DNA of 64,000 nucleotides from Flavobacterium sp. 102 (GTDB lineage Bacteria > Bacteroidota > Bacteroidia > Flavobacteriales > Flavobacteriaceae), in NCBI RefSeq assembly GCF_003634615.1, contig NZ_RBKX01000001.1, forward strand, positions 1,612,001-1,676,000, in the 5' to 3' direction. Shown piece by piece: positions 37,901 through 45,559 of the stretch. The notes below the pieces were generated by a model. It worked only from the letters and a program-made list of their open reading frames with translations. It made no database searches and had not been told where the DNA came from. Position numbers and translations under genes: made by a program. Position 1 is the stretch's first letter. Each line of letters begins with the position of its first letter.

Positions 37901-39962
37901 TCCGACGGTTGATGTTGCCGCAACTTATACTTATAGTGTTGGTGGTGGTTTATGTACAACGGATACTGCAGATGTAATCGTTACTATAATCCAAGCAGCA
38001 AATTCCGGTGGAGTTGGCCAGACTTTAAATGTCTGTGTAACTTCAACTTCAGTAGATTTATTTACCGGATTAGATGGAACGCAAGGCACAGGAACCTGGA
38101 ATGATGATAATGGAACAGGCGCTTTGATAGCCAATGTATTCAATCCTTCAACGGTTGGTGTTGGAACCTATAATTTTACTTATACTGTAGTTGGTACTTC
38201 GCCTTGTGCAAATTCAAGTTCTACCGTTACAGTAATTGTAAATCCACAACCCAATGCAGGAACATTTACAGGAATTGTATCGCTATGTCCAAGTGTAGGC
38301 GTTTTAGATTTGGCGACTTTATTAACGGGTCAGAATTCTGGTGGTGTATGGACAGACAGTAGTGCACTAGTGGTAACTTCACCAATCACCATTATCAATT
38401 TTGCTCCGGGAACTTACAGCTATACTTATTCAGTGACCAACGCTTGTACAACCGATACCGAAGTGGTTCAGTTTACTATTTTAGCCAATCCAATAATTTC
38501 CACTGTTAATGTTACGATTTCTCCGGCTTGTTTAGGGTCGAATGCAATTGTGAATCTAAACGGAATGGTGGATGGAACTTATACTTTGAGCTACGATTTA
38601 TCCGGTGCCAATATTTTGTCCGGACAAACCGCAACAGTTACGATTACTTCAGGAATTGGCAATTTCAGTATCCCAACAGCTTCACTTCCTAATATTGGAA
38701 CCACTGTAATCATGTTTACTAATATATTGAACACAGTTACGAATTGTTCAACCAGCTTAACCAATGTAGCAACCCAAATCCAAGTGAGACCTTTAGCCGA
38801 TATTGACAGTGCGAATTTATCTGCAGCCAATGTTTGTTTCGGAAATAGTCTTGTAGTTAATATTGCCAATGCAGTAAACTTACCGGATGGCGTTTACCAA
38901 TTCAATTACTCTATTCCCAATGCAACGCCTACGACCGGTGTTACCGGAAATGTAACAGTTACCGGTGGAATAGGACAGTTCACTGTTCCGGCATCGATAT
39001 TTACAGTAGCAGGAAATTACACTTTAACTATTATTGGAATTATTGCCACAACCGGTTGTACCAATGCCAATGAAAATGCAACCGTTAGTTTTGTAATTAA
39101 TCCAATCCCAAGTTTAACCACCGCATCAGTCACCGTTCAAGACACTTGTGCTAATTTTACCAGCTTAGTTACCATTTCAGGAGCGACTGACTTACCAAAT
39201 GGCGATTACACCATCACCTATCAATTAACTGGAGCCAATACGGCGTTGAATACTATTACAGTTACATTCACGGGTGGAACAGCAACCTTTTCCATTCCGG
39301 CAACCGATTTAATTAATAATGGAAGTACCACATTAACCATTAACCAATTGAATTCTATAGTAACTAACTGTGGTGTCGCGGGGAATGTTGTCAATCCGAT
39401 TAATTTCAACGTCACCTTAATTGGAACTCCACAAATCATTCAGGATGGCAATCTTTTCTGTCAAGATGATAACCCAACGATTGAGACTTTGACCGCTAAT
39501 TTGATTGGATTCCCAACCGTAATTTGGTACAATGCTCCAACCGGAGGAACGGCTTACGCCAGTACAGATTTACTGGTTAACGGTACAACCTATTATGCAG
39601 CTTTAATCGCGGCGAGTGGTTGTGAAGGAGCCATTAGATTAGAAGTAACTGTAGATACAACCGTATGTGATGACTTATTTATTCCGGATGGTTATTCGCC
39701 AAATAATGACGGCATTAACGACACTTTTGAAATTCCGAACTTAGCGCTATTATACCCGAATTTCAAATTGGAAATCTATAACCGTTACGGAAATTTAATC
39801 TATACAGGAAATAGAAATACGCCAAATTGGGACGGAACAACAACCGTTAGCGGATTAAATCTTGGAAACAATCTTTTGCCAGTAGGCGTTTATTTCTACA
39901 TATTGAATTTCAATGACGGAATAAGAGAAGCTATCCAAGGAAGAGTATATCTAAACAGATAA
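31941..39962 (+). CDS. Giant repeat adhesin with T9SS type B (gliding-type) sorting domain
   Basis: The 2673-residue product has a signal peptide (residues 1-30), then modules in order. Three Ig-like CHU_C-type domains come first (to about 260; each with IKWYATAT- or LQWYTTPNGGTAL-like cores). One 'xDAGSxG' module (about 264-350) follows, then fifteen 90-residue repeats (355-1704). Next are six more xDAG/GGTWSPALASGTGxFNP modules (about 1705-2180), three 100-residue modules with Cys pairs (about 2185-2490) and one more CHU_C-type domain. The C-terminal sorting domain starts FIPDGYSPNNDGINDTFEIP and ends GRVYLNR. It is probably a surface filament or adhesin like SprB. It lies 5 nt before a sprF-like gene. 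Confidence 0.92.
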   Translation: MRITTLAKNYFFYCVLILTLFGQNGFVYSQCPTVTNTAQSFCDTQSPTIASLQAVDNGGGIKWYATATSNTQLTNSTVLINGEDYFVDDNTGNCGPRQSVTVTIYSAPTGANFQGVCVTSLSQATPSNPQFVINGNNLQWYTTPNGGTALSPTAILTDNTIYYISQTNPDTGCQTSRLSVFVNVGLVPTPLGSAVQEFCNIPGSPPTVGDLVASGNNNWYLTSAFGIPLDLSTPLVNGQFYYATTVDPPCESSIRLEVLVNLYEPNDAGSNGNRSICVNEIATTIPFDLFNLLGGTPDNTGVWSGPILTTNGFQGTLDVSTMTLLGSPYVFTYTVSSALCANDTSTVTITILGLPTATVSVSPTPSCSGSPATFTFTGTPNATVTYNINGGANQTITLNGTGTATLTGTYTANTTVNIVSVASSGTPSCVNPQTSSVALTILPLPTASVSVSPTPICSGSPATFTFTGTPNATVTYNINGGASQTIVLNGAGTATLTGTYTANTTINIVSVASSGTPSCVNPQTSSVTLTVLPLPTVSVSVSPTTLCSGSTATFTFTGTSNATVTYNINGGANQTIVLNGAGTATLTGTYTANTTVNIVSAASAGTPSCVNPQTSSVTLTVLPLPTVSVSVSPTTLCSGDSATFTFTGTPDATVTYNINGGANQTIILNGTGTATLTGTYTANTTVNIVSVASSGTPSCVNPQTSSVTLIIQPLPTASVSVSPTTLCSGDSATFTFTGTPNATVTYNINGGVNQTIVLNGAGTATLTGTYTANTTVNIVSVASSSTPSCVNPQTSSVTLTVLPLPTASVSVSPTTLCSGSTATFTFTGTPNATVTYNINGGANQTITLNGAGTATLTGTYTANTTVNIVSVASSGTPSCVNPQTSSVTLTIQPLPTASVSVSPTTLCSGSTATFTFTGTPDATVTYNINGGANQTIILNGTGTATLTGTYTANTTVNIVSVASSGTPSCVNPQTSSVTLTILPLPTVSVSVSPTTLCSGSTATFTFTGTPNATVTYNINGGVSQTIVLNGTGTATLIGTYTANTTVNIVSVASAGTPSCVNPQTSSITLTIQPLPTTSVSVSPTTLCSGSTATFTFTGTPNATVTYNINGGANQTIVLNGAGTATLTGTYTANTTVNIVSVSSSGTPSCVNPQTSSVTLTIQPLPTVSVSVSPTTLCSGDSATFTFTGTPNATVTYNINGGANQTIVLNGTGTATLTGTYTANTTVNIVSVASSGTPSCVNPQTSSVTLTVLPLPTVSVSVSPTTLCSGDSATFTFTGTPNATVTYNINGGANQTIVLNGAGTATLTGTYTANTTINIVSVASSGTPSCVNPQTSSVTLTIQPLSTVSVSVSPTTLCSGSTATFTFTGTPNATVTYNINGGANQTIVLNGTGTATLTGTYTANTTVNIVSVASAGTPSCVNPQTSSITLTIQPLPTASVSVSPTTLCSGSTATFTFTGTPNATVTYNINGGANQTIVLNGAGTATLTGTYTANTTVNIVSVASSGTPSCVNPQASSVTLTIQPLPIVSVSVSPTTLCSGDSATFTFTGTPNATVTYNINGGANQTITLNGTGTATLTGTYTANTTVNIVSVASSGTPSCVNPQTSSVTLTIQPLPTASVSVSPTTLCSGDSATFTFTGTPNATVAYNINGGANQTIVLNGTGTATLTGTYTANTTVNIVSVASSGTPSCVNPQTSSTTLTVVEPPIVGANASTTICILNPSFDLFPLLGPTAQLGGTWSPALASGTGVFNPTVDPAGTYTYTILGTTPCPPASASVEVIVNPIPDAGSDGTLTICSNQNSVDLFASLLGTPQLGGTWSPALASGTGIFNPAVDASGVYTYTITGVAPCVDDIATVSVTVTPGPEAGSNNSISLCVNSSVQDLALLLGPNSQPGGVWSPAMASGTGVFNPAVDPQGDYTYTLTGTQPCDNDFAVITVTVNPVPDAGNDNLVAVCSNGTAQDLFLLLGVNAQAGGTWSPALASGTGFFNPTVDVAATYTYSVGGGLCTTDTADVIVTIIQAANSGGVGQTLNVCVTSTSVDLFTGLDGTQGTGTWNDDNGTGALIANVFNPSTVGVGTYNFTYTVVGTSPCANSSSTVTVIVNPQPNAGTFTGIVSLCPSVGVLDLATLLTGQNSGGVWTDSSALVVTSPITIINFAPGTYSYTYSVTNACTTDTEVVQFTILANPIISTVNVTISPACLGSNAIVNLNGMVDGTYTLSYDLSGANILSGQTATVTITSGIGNFSIPTASLPNIGTTVIMFTNILNTVTNCSTSLTNVATQIQVRPLADIDSANLSAANVCFGNSLVVNIANAVNLPDGVYQFNYSIPNATPTTGVTGNVTVTGGIGQFTVPASIFTVAGNYTLTIIGIIATTGCTNANENATVSFVINPIPSLTTASVTVQDTCANFTSLVTISGATDLPNGDYTITYQLTGANTALNTITVTFTGGTATFSIPATDLINNGSTTLTINQLNSIVTNCGVAGNVVNPINFNVTLIGTPQIIQDGNLFCQDDNPTIETLTANLIGFPTVIWYNAPTGGTAYASTDLLVNGTTYYAALIAASGCEGAIRLEVTVDTTVCDDLFIPDGYSPNNDGINDTFEIPNLALLYPNFKLEIYNRYGNLIYTGNRNTPNWDGTTTVSGLNLGNNLLPVGVYFYILNFNDGIREAIQGRVYLNR
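33003..37052 (+). repeat. Fifteen tandem 270-bp repeats inside the adhesin gene
   Basis: The unit is exactly 270 bp (90 codons) and begins at PTASVSVSPTTLCSGSTATF in most copies. All fifteen copies have the same length and differ only by scattered substitutions. Each has two cysteines (LCSGS/D and PSCVNP), probably one disulfide per module. Alleles SGSTATF and SGDSATF, and linker forms VLPL, IQPL and ILPL, are shuffled among copies, pointing to recombination between repeats. Confidence 0.95.
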
Positions 39963-39967
39963 GGAAG

Positions 39968-40933
39968 ATGAGTACAAATAGGAAACATAGTCTTTTAAAA
40001 TATATTTCAGCGGTACTTATCGTGTTGAGCTCTTCTGCTGTGGTTGCGCAACAAGATCCTCAGTTTACGCATTATATGTATAATATGAGTGTCATTAATC
40101 CGGCATATGCGACAGAGAATAAAGATGTCATTAATATGGGTGGAATCTATCGCGCCCAATGGGTTGGTATTGAAGGCGCTCCAACAACTCAATCTTTTTT
40201 TGCCCACAAACCTTTATCTAAAAAAGTCGAAATGGGAATTTCTATTGTTCATGACGAAATCGGAGACGTTGTACAAGAGAGTAATATTTTTGCCGATTTC
40301 GCTTATGTATTATCGCTATCCGAAAAAACAAGATTGTCATTTGGGGTAAAAGCCGGAGTAACGCTTTTTAGTGCCAATTTTAACGGTTTTCAATACACCG
40401 ATCCGGTGCTCGATCCGGCATTTCAGAATAACATCAGCGAAACATTTCCAAATATTGGCGCCGGAACTTATTTGTTTGGCGACAACTATTATCTCGGACT
40501 GTCTGCTCCAAACTTGATGACATCAAGGCATTTAGAAACCAATAACGGATTGGTAGGTAGTGGTGTTGAGTCCATCCATTTCTTTATGACCGGTGGTTAT
40601 GTGTTTACGTTTAACGGCAACGATAATTTCAAATTGAAACCGGCTTTCATGGCGAAAGGCGTAGAAGGCGCACCGGTTTCAATAGATTTAACGACTAATG
40701 TTTTAATCAACAACCGATTCGAAGCCGGAGTAGGTTATCGAATAGATGATTCTGTTAGCGGTTTGGTAGGTTTTTATGTTACACCAACCTTAAGAATTGG
40801 CTATTCTTATGATTATACACTTTCCAATTTGAGAAGTTTTAACTCAGGTTCACATGAAGTGTTTGTTTTGTTCGATCTTGATTTGGGCCGACTTTCGAAA
40901 AAAGGGTATGATAAATCACCAAGATTCTTTTAA
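39968..40933 (+). CDS. PorP/SprF-family outer membrane protein
   Basis: SprF-like proteins are outer-membrane beta-barrels needed for T9SS export or surface attachment of a particular type B cargo. The 321-residue product has an export signal (about 1-28, ending VVAQQ). It then has the family start DPQFTHYMYNMSVINPAYA, the YRAQWVGIEGAPTTQSFFAH segment and a C-terminus with GYSYDYTLSNLRSFNSGSHE. Strong family match. It sits between the adhesin (5 nt upstream) and the OmpA-family gene (1 nt downstream), so it very likely serves that adhesin. Confidence 0.93.
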   Translation: MSTNRKHSLLKYISAVLIVLSSSAVVAQQDPQFTHYMYNMSVINPAYATENKDVINMGGIYRAQWVGIEGAPTTQSFFAHKPLSKKVEMGISIVHDEIGDVVQESNIFADFAYVLSLSEKTRLSFGVKAGVTLFSANFNGFQYTDPVLDPAFQNNISETFPNIGAGTYLFGDNYYLGLSAPNLMTSRHLETNNGLVGSGVESIHFFMTGGYVFTFNGNDNFKLKPAFMAKGVEGAPVSIDLTTNVLINNRFEAGVGYRIDDSVSGLVGFYVTPTLRIGYSYDYTLSNLRSFNSGSHEVFVLFDLDLGRLSKKGYDKSPRFF

Positions 40934-40934
40934 A

Positions 40935-42824
40935 ATGGATATGATGAAAAAAATCTTCTACATACTTTTTATTTTTTGCAGTATCACCACTCTTTTTGCC
41001 CAAAAAAAAGTTAGTGTCAAACAAGCCCATTCTTTGTTTGACAGAAAATCCTATGTCAAAGCCGCAGAGGCTTATGAGCAATGTGAACAGTCACAAAAAG
41101 TGTTACAGAATTTAGGCGATTGCTACTATTTCAATTTCCAAATGAATAATGCTGTTCGCGCCTATGGACAGTTGTTCTTTACTTACAAAGACAGTGTAAA
41201 AAAAGAAGTTTATTTCCGTTATGCCAATGCTTTAAAAGGCACCAAAGATTTTGATAAAGGCGATGTTATCATGTCGGAATATTTAGGTTTCGACCAAAAT
41301 ACGCCTAAGTTCATGAAGAATGTGACGCGAAATACACCACACAGTTTCAAACTCGAAATGATGTCGAAGAACAAAACCAATGGTGATTTCGGAATTGCGT
41401 TTTATGGAGATAAAGTAACTTTTGCCTCGCTAAGAAATGCCGATGAAAAAGCCTATGGTTGGAATGACAGACCTTATCTCGATTTGTTCATGGCTTCTGT
41501 AAATGATAAAGGACAATTGGTCAAAGTGGAACCATTTCCCGAAAGTATCAATACCAAAAAACACGAAAGTAACGCAACATTCAGTGCCGATGGTAAAACC
41601 ATGTATTTCAACAGAACCGGTGACAAACAAGTAGAAATAAACAACGAAAGAGTAGCCACGGTAAAAATTTATAAAGCAGAATATGTTGGTGACAAATGGA
41701 CCAATGTCAAAATGTGTTCGTTTTCAAGCGACGAATATTCAGTGGAACATCCATTTTTAACGAAAGACGGAAAGAAACTCTACTTTGCCAGCGATATGAA
41801 AGGAACGATTGGTTCGATGGATCTTTTTGTAGTCGATATTTTGCAAGACGGCACTTTTAGTCAGCCGAGAAATTTAGGCGAAACCATCAATACCATTCAC
41901 CGCGAACAATTTCCTTTTCTAACCGAAGATGGAACCTTGTATTTTGCGTCCGATGGTCATCAAGGCAACGGAAATCTGGATATTTTTATGAGTTATAAAT
42001 TGGACGAAACAGAATTCGACAAACCGTTAAATCTAGGCTCAACAATCAACAGCGAAATGGACGATTTCAATTTCATATTGGATGAAGCTAATGATAAAGG
42101 TTATTTTGCTTCTAATCGGACCGGAGATGACAATTTATATACTTTCGTGCGTGAAGATAATAAACTGCAATATTTAGTCGAAGGTGAAGTGCGTGATATG
42201 AAATCATCGGAGCTTTTGCCTGGTGCAACAGTGAAATTGTATAACGAAAAAGGCGAATTGCTCGAAGAAGTTTTAGTCGGTAAAGATGGCGATTTTACAT
42301 TCAATACGGAGCCGAATACGAAATACAAAATCATGGCTTTTAAAGATTTCTATATTCCGGCGGAAGCCGAATTTGATACGAGCGTGAAAGGCAAAGTTTA
42401 TATCGATTTACAAATGAAAGTTGAGTCTTATTACGATGCAGAAGACATCATCAACAAAAAAGAAGACGGAACGGTTTTAATCGAGTTAGAAAATATTTAC
42501 TTCGACTTAGACAAATGGAATATCAAACCACAAGCCGCACAAGTCTTAGATGTCTTGGTTGGTTTATTGAAAAAATACCCATACATGGAAATTCAAATCG
42601 GTTCTCATACCGATACCAGAGCTTCTGAGATGTATAATTTGAGATTGTCAAATAGAAGAGCGGCTTCGGCTTTAGAATATTTGGTGCAAAACGGAATAGA
42701 CAGAAAACGTATGAAATCTGTAGGTTATGGTGAAAGCAAACCATTGATCATTTGTCCGAAAAACGATTGTACCGAAAGTGAACATGCCACCAATCGTAGA
42801 TGTACATTTATGATTCTGAAATAA
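40935..42824 (+). CDS. OmpA-family protein with beta-propeller and carboxypeptidase-regulatory-like domains
   Basis: From the ATG at 40935 (one base after the sprF-like stop) the product is 629 residues; an earlier in-frame start at 40854 lies inside the sprF-like gene. A signal peptide (KKIFYILFIFCSITTLFAQ) is followed by a TPR-like helical part (25-130) and WD40/PD40-type propeller blades (about 150-420; YFASDMKGTIGSMDLFVVD). Next come a small beta-sandwich (LPGATVKLYNEKGELLEEV) and an OmpA peptidoglycan-binding domain (515-629; YFDLDKWNIKP, IGSHTDTRASEMYNLRLSNR). It probably anchors the adhesin/SprF complex to the cell wall. Confidence 0.92.
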   Translation: MDMMKKIFYILFIFCSITTLFAQKKVSVKQAHSLFDRKSYVKAAEAYEQCEQSQKVLQNLGDCYYFNFQMNNAVRAYGQLFFTYKDSVKKEVYFRYANALKGTKDFDKGDVIMSEYLGFDQNTPKFMKNVTRNTPHSFKLEMMSKNKTNGDFGIAFYGDKVTFASLRNADEKAYGWNDRPYLDLFMASVNDKGQLVKVEPFPESINTKKHESNATFSADGKTMYFNRTGDKQVEINNERVATVKIYKAEYVGDKWTNVKMCSFSSDEYSVEHPFLTKDGKKLYFASDMKGTIGSMDLFVVDILQDGTFSQPRNLGETINTIHREQFPFLTEDGTLYFASDGHQGNGNLDIFMSYKLDETEFDKPLNLGSTINSEMDDFNFILDEANDKGYFASNRTGDDNLYTFVREDNKLQYLVEGEVRDMKSSELLPGATVKLYNEKGELLEEVLVGKDGDFTFNTEPNTKYKIMAFKDFYIPAEAEFDTSVKGKVYIDLQMKVESYYDAEDIINKKEDGTVLIELENIYFDLDKWNIKPQAAQVLDVLVGLLKKYPYMEIQIGSHTDTRASEMYNLRLSNRRAASALEYLVQNGIDRKRMKSVGYGESKPLIICPKNDCTESEHATNRRCTFMILK

Positions 42825-42869
42825 GTTAGTTGTTGAATGTTGTTATAAATTGGATTTTTTGAACTCAGA

Positions 42870-42907
42870 TGCATGCTTTACCAAGCGTGCATTTGTTTTT
42901 TAGCTAT
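42870..42907 (+). terminator. Terminator of the adhesin operon
   Basis: ATGCATGC (42870-42877) pairs with GCGTGCAT (42886-42893, one T-G wobble), followed by a T-rich tail. It closes the adhesin-sprF-ompA unit. Confidence 0.75.
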
Positions 42908-42959
42908 AAGGTAACTTTAGATTAACATAAATATTCAGAATGAATTCGGTTGTAATCGC

Positions 42960-42967
42960 TATTTTTG
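42960..42967 (+). promoter_or_regulatory. -7 box of the pafA promoter
   Basis: TATTTTTG fits TAnnTTTG and gives a leader of about 17 nt. Confidence 0.5.
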
Positions 42968-42987
42968 TTGTTCAATAGTTAACTCCA

Positions 42988-44598
42988 ATGAAAAAAATAT
43001 TTTCCTTATTTTCCTTAGTGATTTTTTCTAATCTTTCGGCACAGGAAAGACCAAAACTAGTAGTCGGCATAGTGATTGACCAAATGAAAATGGAATACCT
43101 ATACCGTTTTCAAAGCGATTTTACCGAAAATGGTTTTAAGCGATTGATGAAAGATGGTTATACTTTTCACAATATGCATTACAATTATATGCCAACTTAT
43201 ACCGCGCCCGGACATGCGTCTATTTATACCGGAACAACTCCGGCTATGCACGGCATTGTTAGCAACGAATGGTTTCACCGAACCTTAAAAAAAGAAGTGT
43301 ATTGTACAGACGATGAAAGTGTGACTACTTTGGTTCCGGGAACAGAGAAAGAAGGTAAAATGTCACCGAAGAATCTTCAAGCCACCACCATAACCGATGA
43401 GTTGAAACTAGCCACCAACTTCAAAGGAAAAGTGATAGGAATGAGTATCAAAGACCGAGGCGCCATTCTTCCGGCCGGACATTTTGCGGATTGGGCTTTT
43501 TGGTATACTAAAACAGGTGAGTTTATCTCGAGTTCATTTTATGGAAATGCTTTACCCAAATGGGTGGATGACTTCAACAAGGAAAAACAATATTTACCTT
43601 ATATGAACAGCGGTTGGCCTTTGCTAAAACCTATCGAAACATATAATGAGAGTTTAACGGACGATAACAATTATGAAGGAAAGTTGTATAAAAAGGCTCC
43701 GGTTTTTCCATACAATTTAAAAGAAATGTATGAAAGTAACGATGCCGGAGTATTAAGAGTTACACCATTTGGAAATGATGTTTTAGCCAATTTGGCTAAA
43801 AGAGCCATCGAAAAAGAAGCATTGGGTAAAGATGATATCACCGATTTTTTAGCGGTTAGTTTTTCCTCAACCGATTATATCGGACATACTTTTGGTCCGC
43901 GCTCGATTGAAATCCAAGATACTTATTTGCGCCTTGATTTAACGATAGCTGGTTTTTTAAATTATTTAGATAAAACTGTTGGTAAAGGAAATTATTTGAT
44001 TTTTATGACTGCCGATCATGCTTGCTCCGAAAACCCAACGCACTTAAAAGACCACAAATATAATGTAGACAACATCAGTTATAAAGACGTTTCGAAAGAT
44101 TTAGTAGCGTTTTCAGAACAAACTTTTGGCGTTAATTTATTGTTGAAATATGACAGTTATAATGTTCATTTCGATAAAGAAATAATCAAAACAAAAGGGT
44201 TGGATTTAGTAAAAGTAAAACAAAGTTTCAAAGACTTTTTATACACTAAAAATTATGTAAAAAGAGTTTACACCGAAGAAGAAATACTGACATCTTCAAG
44301 TTCCGACCAGTTGTTAAGCTTTGTTCAAAAAGGCTATGATCCAACTCAAAACGGCGATTTGTATTTTGTCTATAAACCCGGATTTATTGAGTATTCAGCT
44401 ACTGGTGCAACACACGGCTCTCCTTATACTTATGATACTAATGTGCCTTTATTATTTTATGGTTGGAACATCAAAAAAGGCGAAACCCACGATAAAAAAG
44501 AAATCACACAAATCGCTCCAACATTGGCACAAAAATTAAAAATCACGTTGCCTAACGCAACAGATAGTGAGGTTTTGGAAGAGATTTTAGAAAACTAA
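42988..44598 (+). CDS. pafA: PafA-type alkaline phosphatase
   Basis: PafA is the phosphate-irrepressible periplasmic alkaline phosphatase of Bacteroidota, which releases phosphate from phosphomonoesters using two zinc ions. The 536-residue product has a signal peptide (MKKIFSLFSLVIFSNLSAQ), metal ligand Asp31 in GIVIDQM and nucleophile Thr72 in PTYTAPGHASIYTG. It also has Asn93 in SNEWF, and Lys155 and Arg157 in SIKDRGAILPAGH. The Thr/Asn/Lys/Arg spacing agrees with the characterised Elizabethkingia enzyme as I remember it. Further zinc ligands are in TADHACSENPTH. No T9SS domain, so periplasmic. Confidence 0.93.
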   Translation: MKKIFSLFSLVIFSNLSAQERPKLVVGIVIDQMKMEYLYRFQSDFTENGFKRLMKDGYTFHNMHYNYMPTYTAPGHASIYTGTTPAMHGIVSNEWFHRTLKKEVYCTDDESVTTLVPGTEKEGKMSPKNLQATTITDELKLATNFKGKVIGMSIKDRGAILPAGHFADWAFWYTKTGEFISSSFYGNALPKWVDDFNKEKQYLPYMNSGWPLLKPIETYNESLTDDNNYEGKLYKKAPVFPYNLKEMYESNDAGVLRVTPFGNDVLANLAKRAIEKEALGKDDITDFLAVSFSSTDYIGHTFGPRSIEIQDTYLRLDLTIAGFLNYLDKTVGKGNYLIFMTADHACSENPTHLKDHKYNVDNISYKDVSKDLVAFSEQTFGVNLLLKYDSYNVHFDKEIIKTKGLDLVKVKQSFKDFLYTKNYVKRVYTEEEILTSSSSDQLLSFVQKGYDPTQNGDLYFVYKPGFIEYSATGATHGSPYTYDTNVPLLFYGWNIKKGETHDKKEITQIAPTLAQKLKITLPNATDSEVLEEILEN

Positions 44599-44600
44599 TA

Positions 44601-44626
44601 AAAAAGACTGCTTAAGCAGTCTTTTT
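44601..44626. terminator. Bidirectional terminator between pafA and the DUF3667 gene
   Basis: AAAAAGACTGCTT (44601-44613) pairs with AAGCAGTCTTTTT (44614-44626) as a perfect inverted repeat with A and T runs on both sides, so it can serve both convergent genes. Confidence 0.85.
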
Positions 44627-44682
44627 ATGTTTTTGGTTGGAATATATTTTTTATTTATAAAAGTTTTGACAATTGATTTTGT

Positions 44683-45474
44683 TTATTTCTTCGGAGCTAA
44701 TTCTCTTAGTGATTCTGGTCCATACATCACTAATGTTCCAATTACAAAAGCAAAAATCAAGACAACATAAAGCACTATACCAATAAGAACAAAGAAAACT
44801 ACTTTCACTATAACATCGCCAATACTTTTCTCCGGAAAAAAATCTTTATAAAACCAAACCATAATTACTGGTATAGAAAGCATTGAAAGAGATGTAATGG
44901 TTATAAACAAACCAACATTTCCATCTTTTAAAAAGAATAAAATAGGATAGAGCAGAAGTATGGTGAACAATAGATAAAAACACTGAATATAAGAATTCAT
45001 GATAATGTGTTCATAAAAATTAGTCTTCCATTTTCTAAACAATAAATAAGTTATTATAGATATAAAAGGTATAGAAAGTAACATTAATAATGAATTGTAG
45101 CTCGACAAGAATGTCATCATATTGTTTGCAGTACTTTCAGGGATATCTAAACTAGCATAGTACGCTTTCATGATTTTTTCCATTTTTAAAAACTTAAATG
45201 AAATAAATGTAGAAATACCACTTAATACAAAAGTTAACATTATTGGTTTATAATGATTCACTCGGCTACCGTCAATAAATTCTTTGGCAGTTTTACCTGG
45301 ATTTTTTAGAATTTTTTTTATTGAATAAAAAAAACCTTTGTTGGTATGCAATAAAAGATATTGCAATTCGTCAATCAAATATTTTCTATCAATTCGCTTG
45401 AATTTTTTTTGACCGCAATTGCCGCAAAAGTTCACAGTTATTGCAGTGCCACAGTTCTGACAGGTGTTTTCCAT
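44683..45474 (-). CDS. DUF3667 zinc-ribbon membrane protein
   Basis: The 263-residue product starts with a zinc ribbon (CQNCGTAITVNFCGNCGQ), then DELQYLLLHTNKGFFYSIKK and ILKNPGKTAKEFIDGSRVNH, the family signature. Five or so hydrophobic segments follow (about 78-95, 125-145, 160-185, 190-210, 225-255). Function of the DUF3667 family is not established; it is likely an inner-membrane protein with a cytoplasmic zinc ribbon. Single-gene unit. Confidence 0.9.
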   Translation of the reverse strand: MENTCQNCGTAITVNFCGNCGQKKFKRIDRKYLIDELQYLLLHTNKGFFYSIKKILKNPGKTAKEFIDGSRVNHYKPIMLTFVLSGISTFISFKFLKMEKIMKAYYASLDIPESTANNMMTFLSSYNSLLMLLSIPFISIITYLLFRKWKTNFYEHIIMNSYIQCFYLLFTILLLYPILFFLKDGNVGLFITITSLSMLSIPVIMVWFYKDFFPEKSIGDVIVKVVFFVLIGIVLYVVLIFAFVIGTLVMYGPESLRELAPKK

Positions 45475-45498
45475 TTTTGATTAGTTTTTTTAGCCAAC

Positions 45499-45506
45499 CA
45501 AAACTA
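45499..45506 (-). promoter_or_regulatory. -7 box of the DUF3667 gene
   Basis: On the minus strand the sequence reads TAGTTTTG, a match to TAnnTTTG, 24 nt before the start codon. Confidence 0.45.
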
Positions 45507-45559
45507 CAAAAAATACCACAAAATTTTTACGGAGTTTTAAAAATTTTCTGTCAGAAGAA

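Noticed and set aside
37931..39439. Several minus-strand frames within the adhesin gene
   Set aside because: They are antisense to a continuous, well-structured coding region and are low-complexity Val/Pro/Thr translations with no recognisable domain.
40854..40934. Upstream in-frame start for the OmpA-family gene
   Set aside because: It lies inside the sprF-like gene and hides the signal peptide that starts after 40935.
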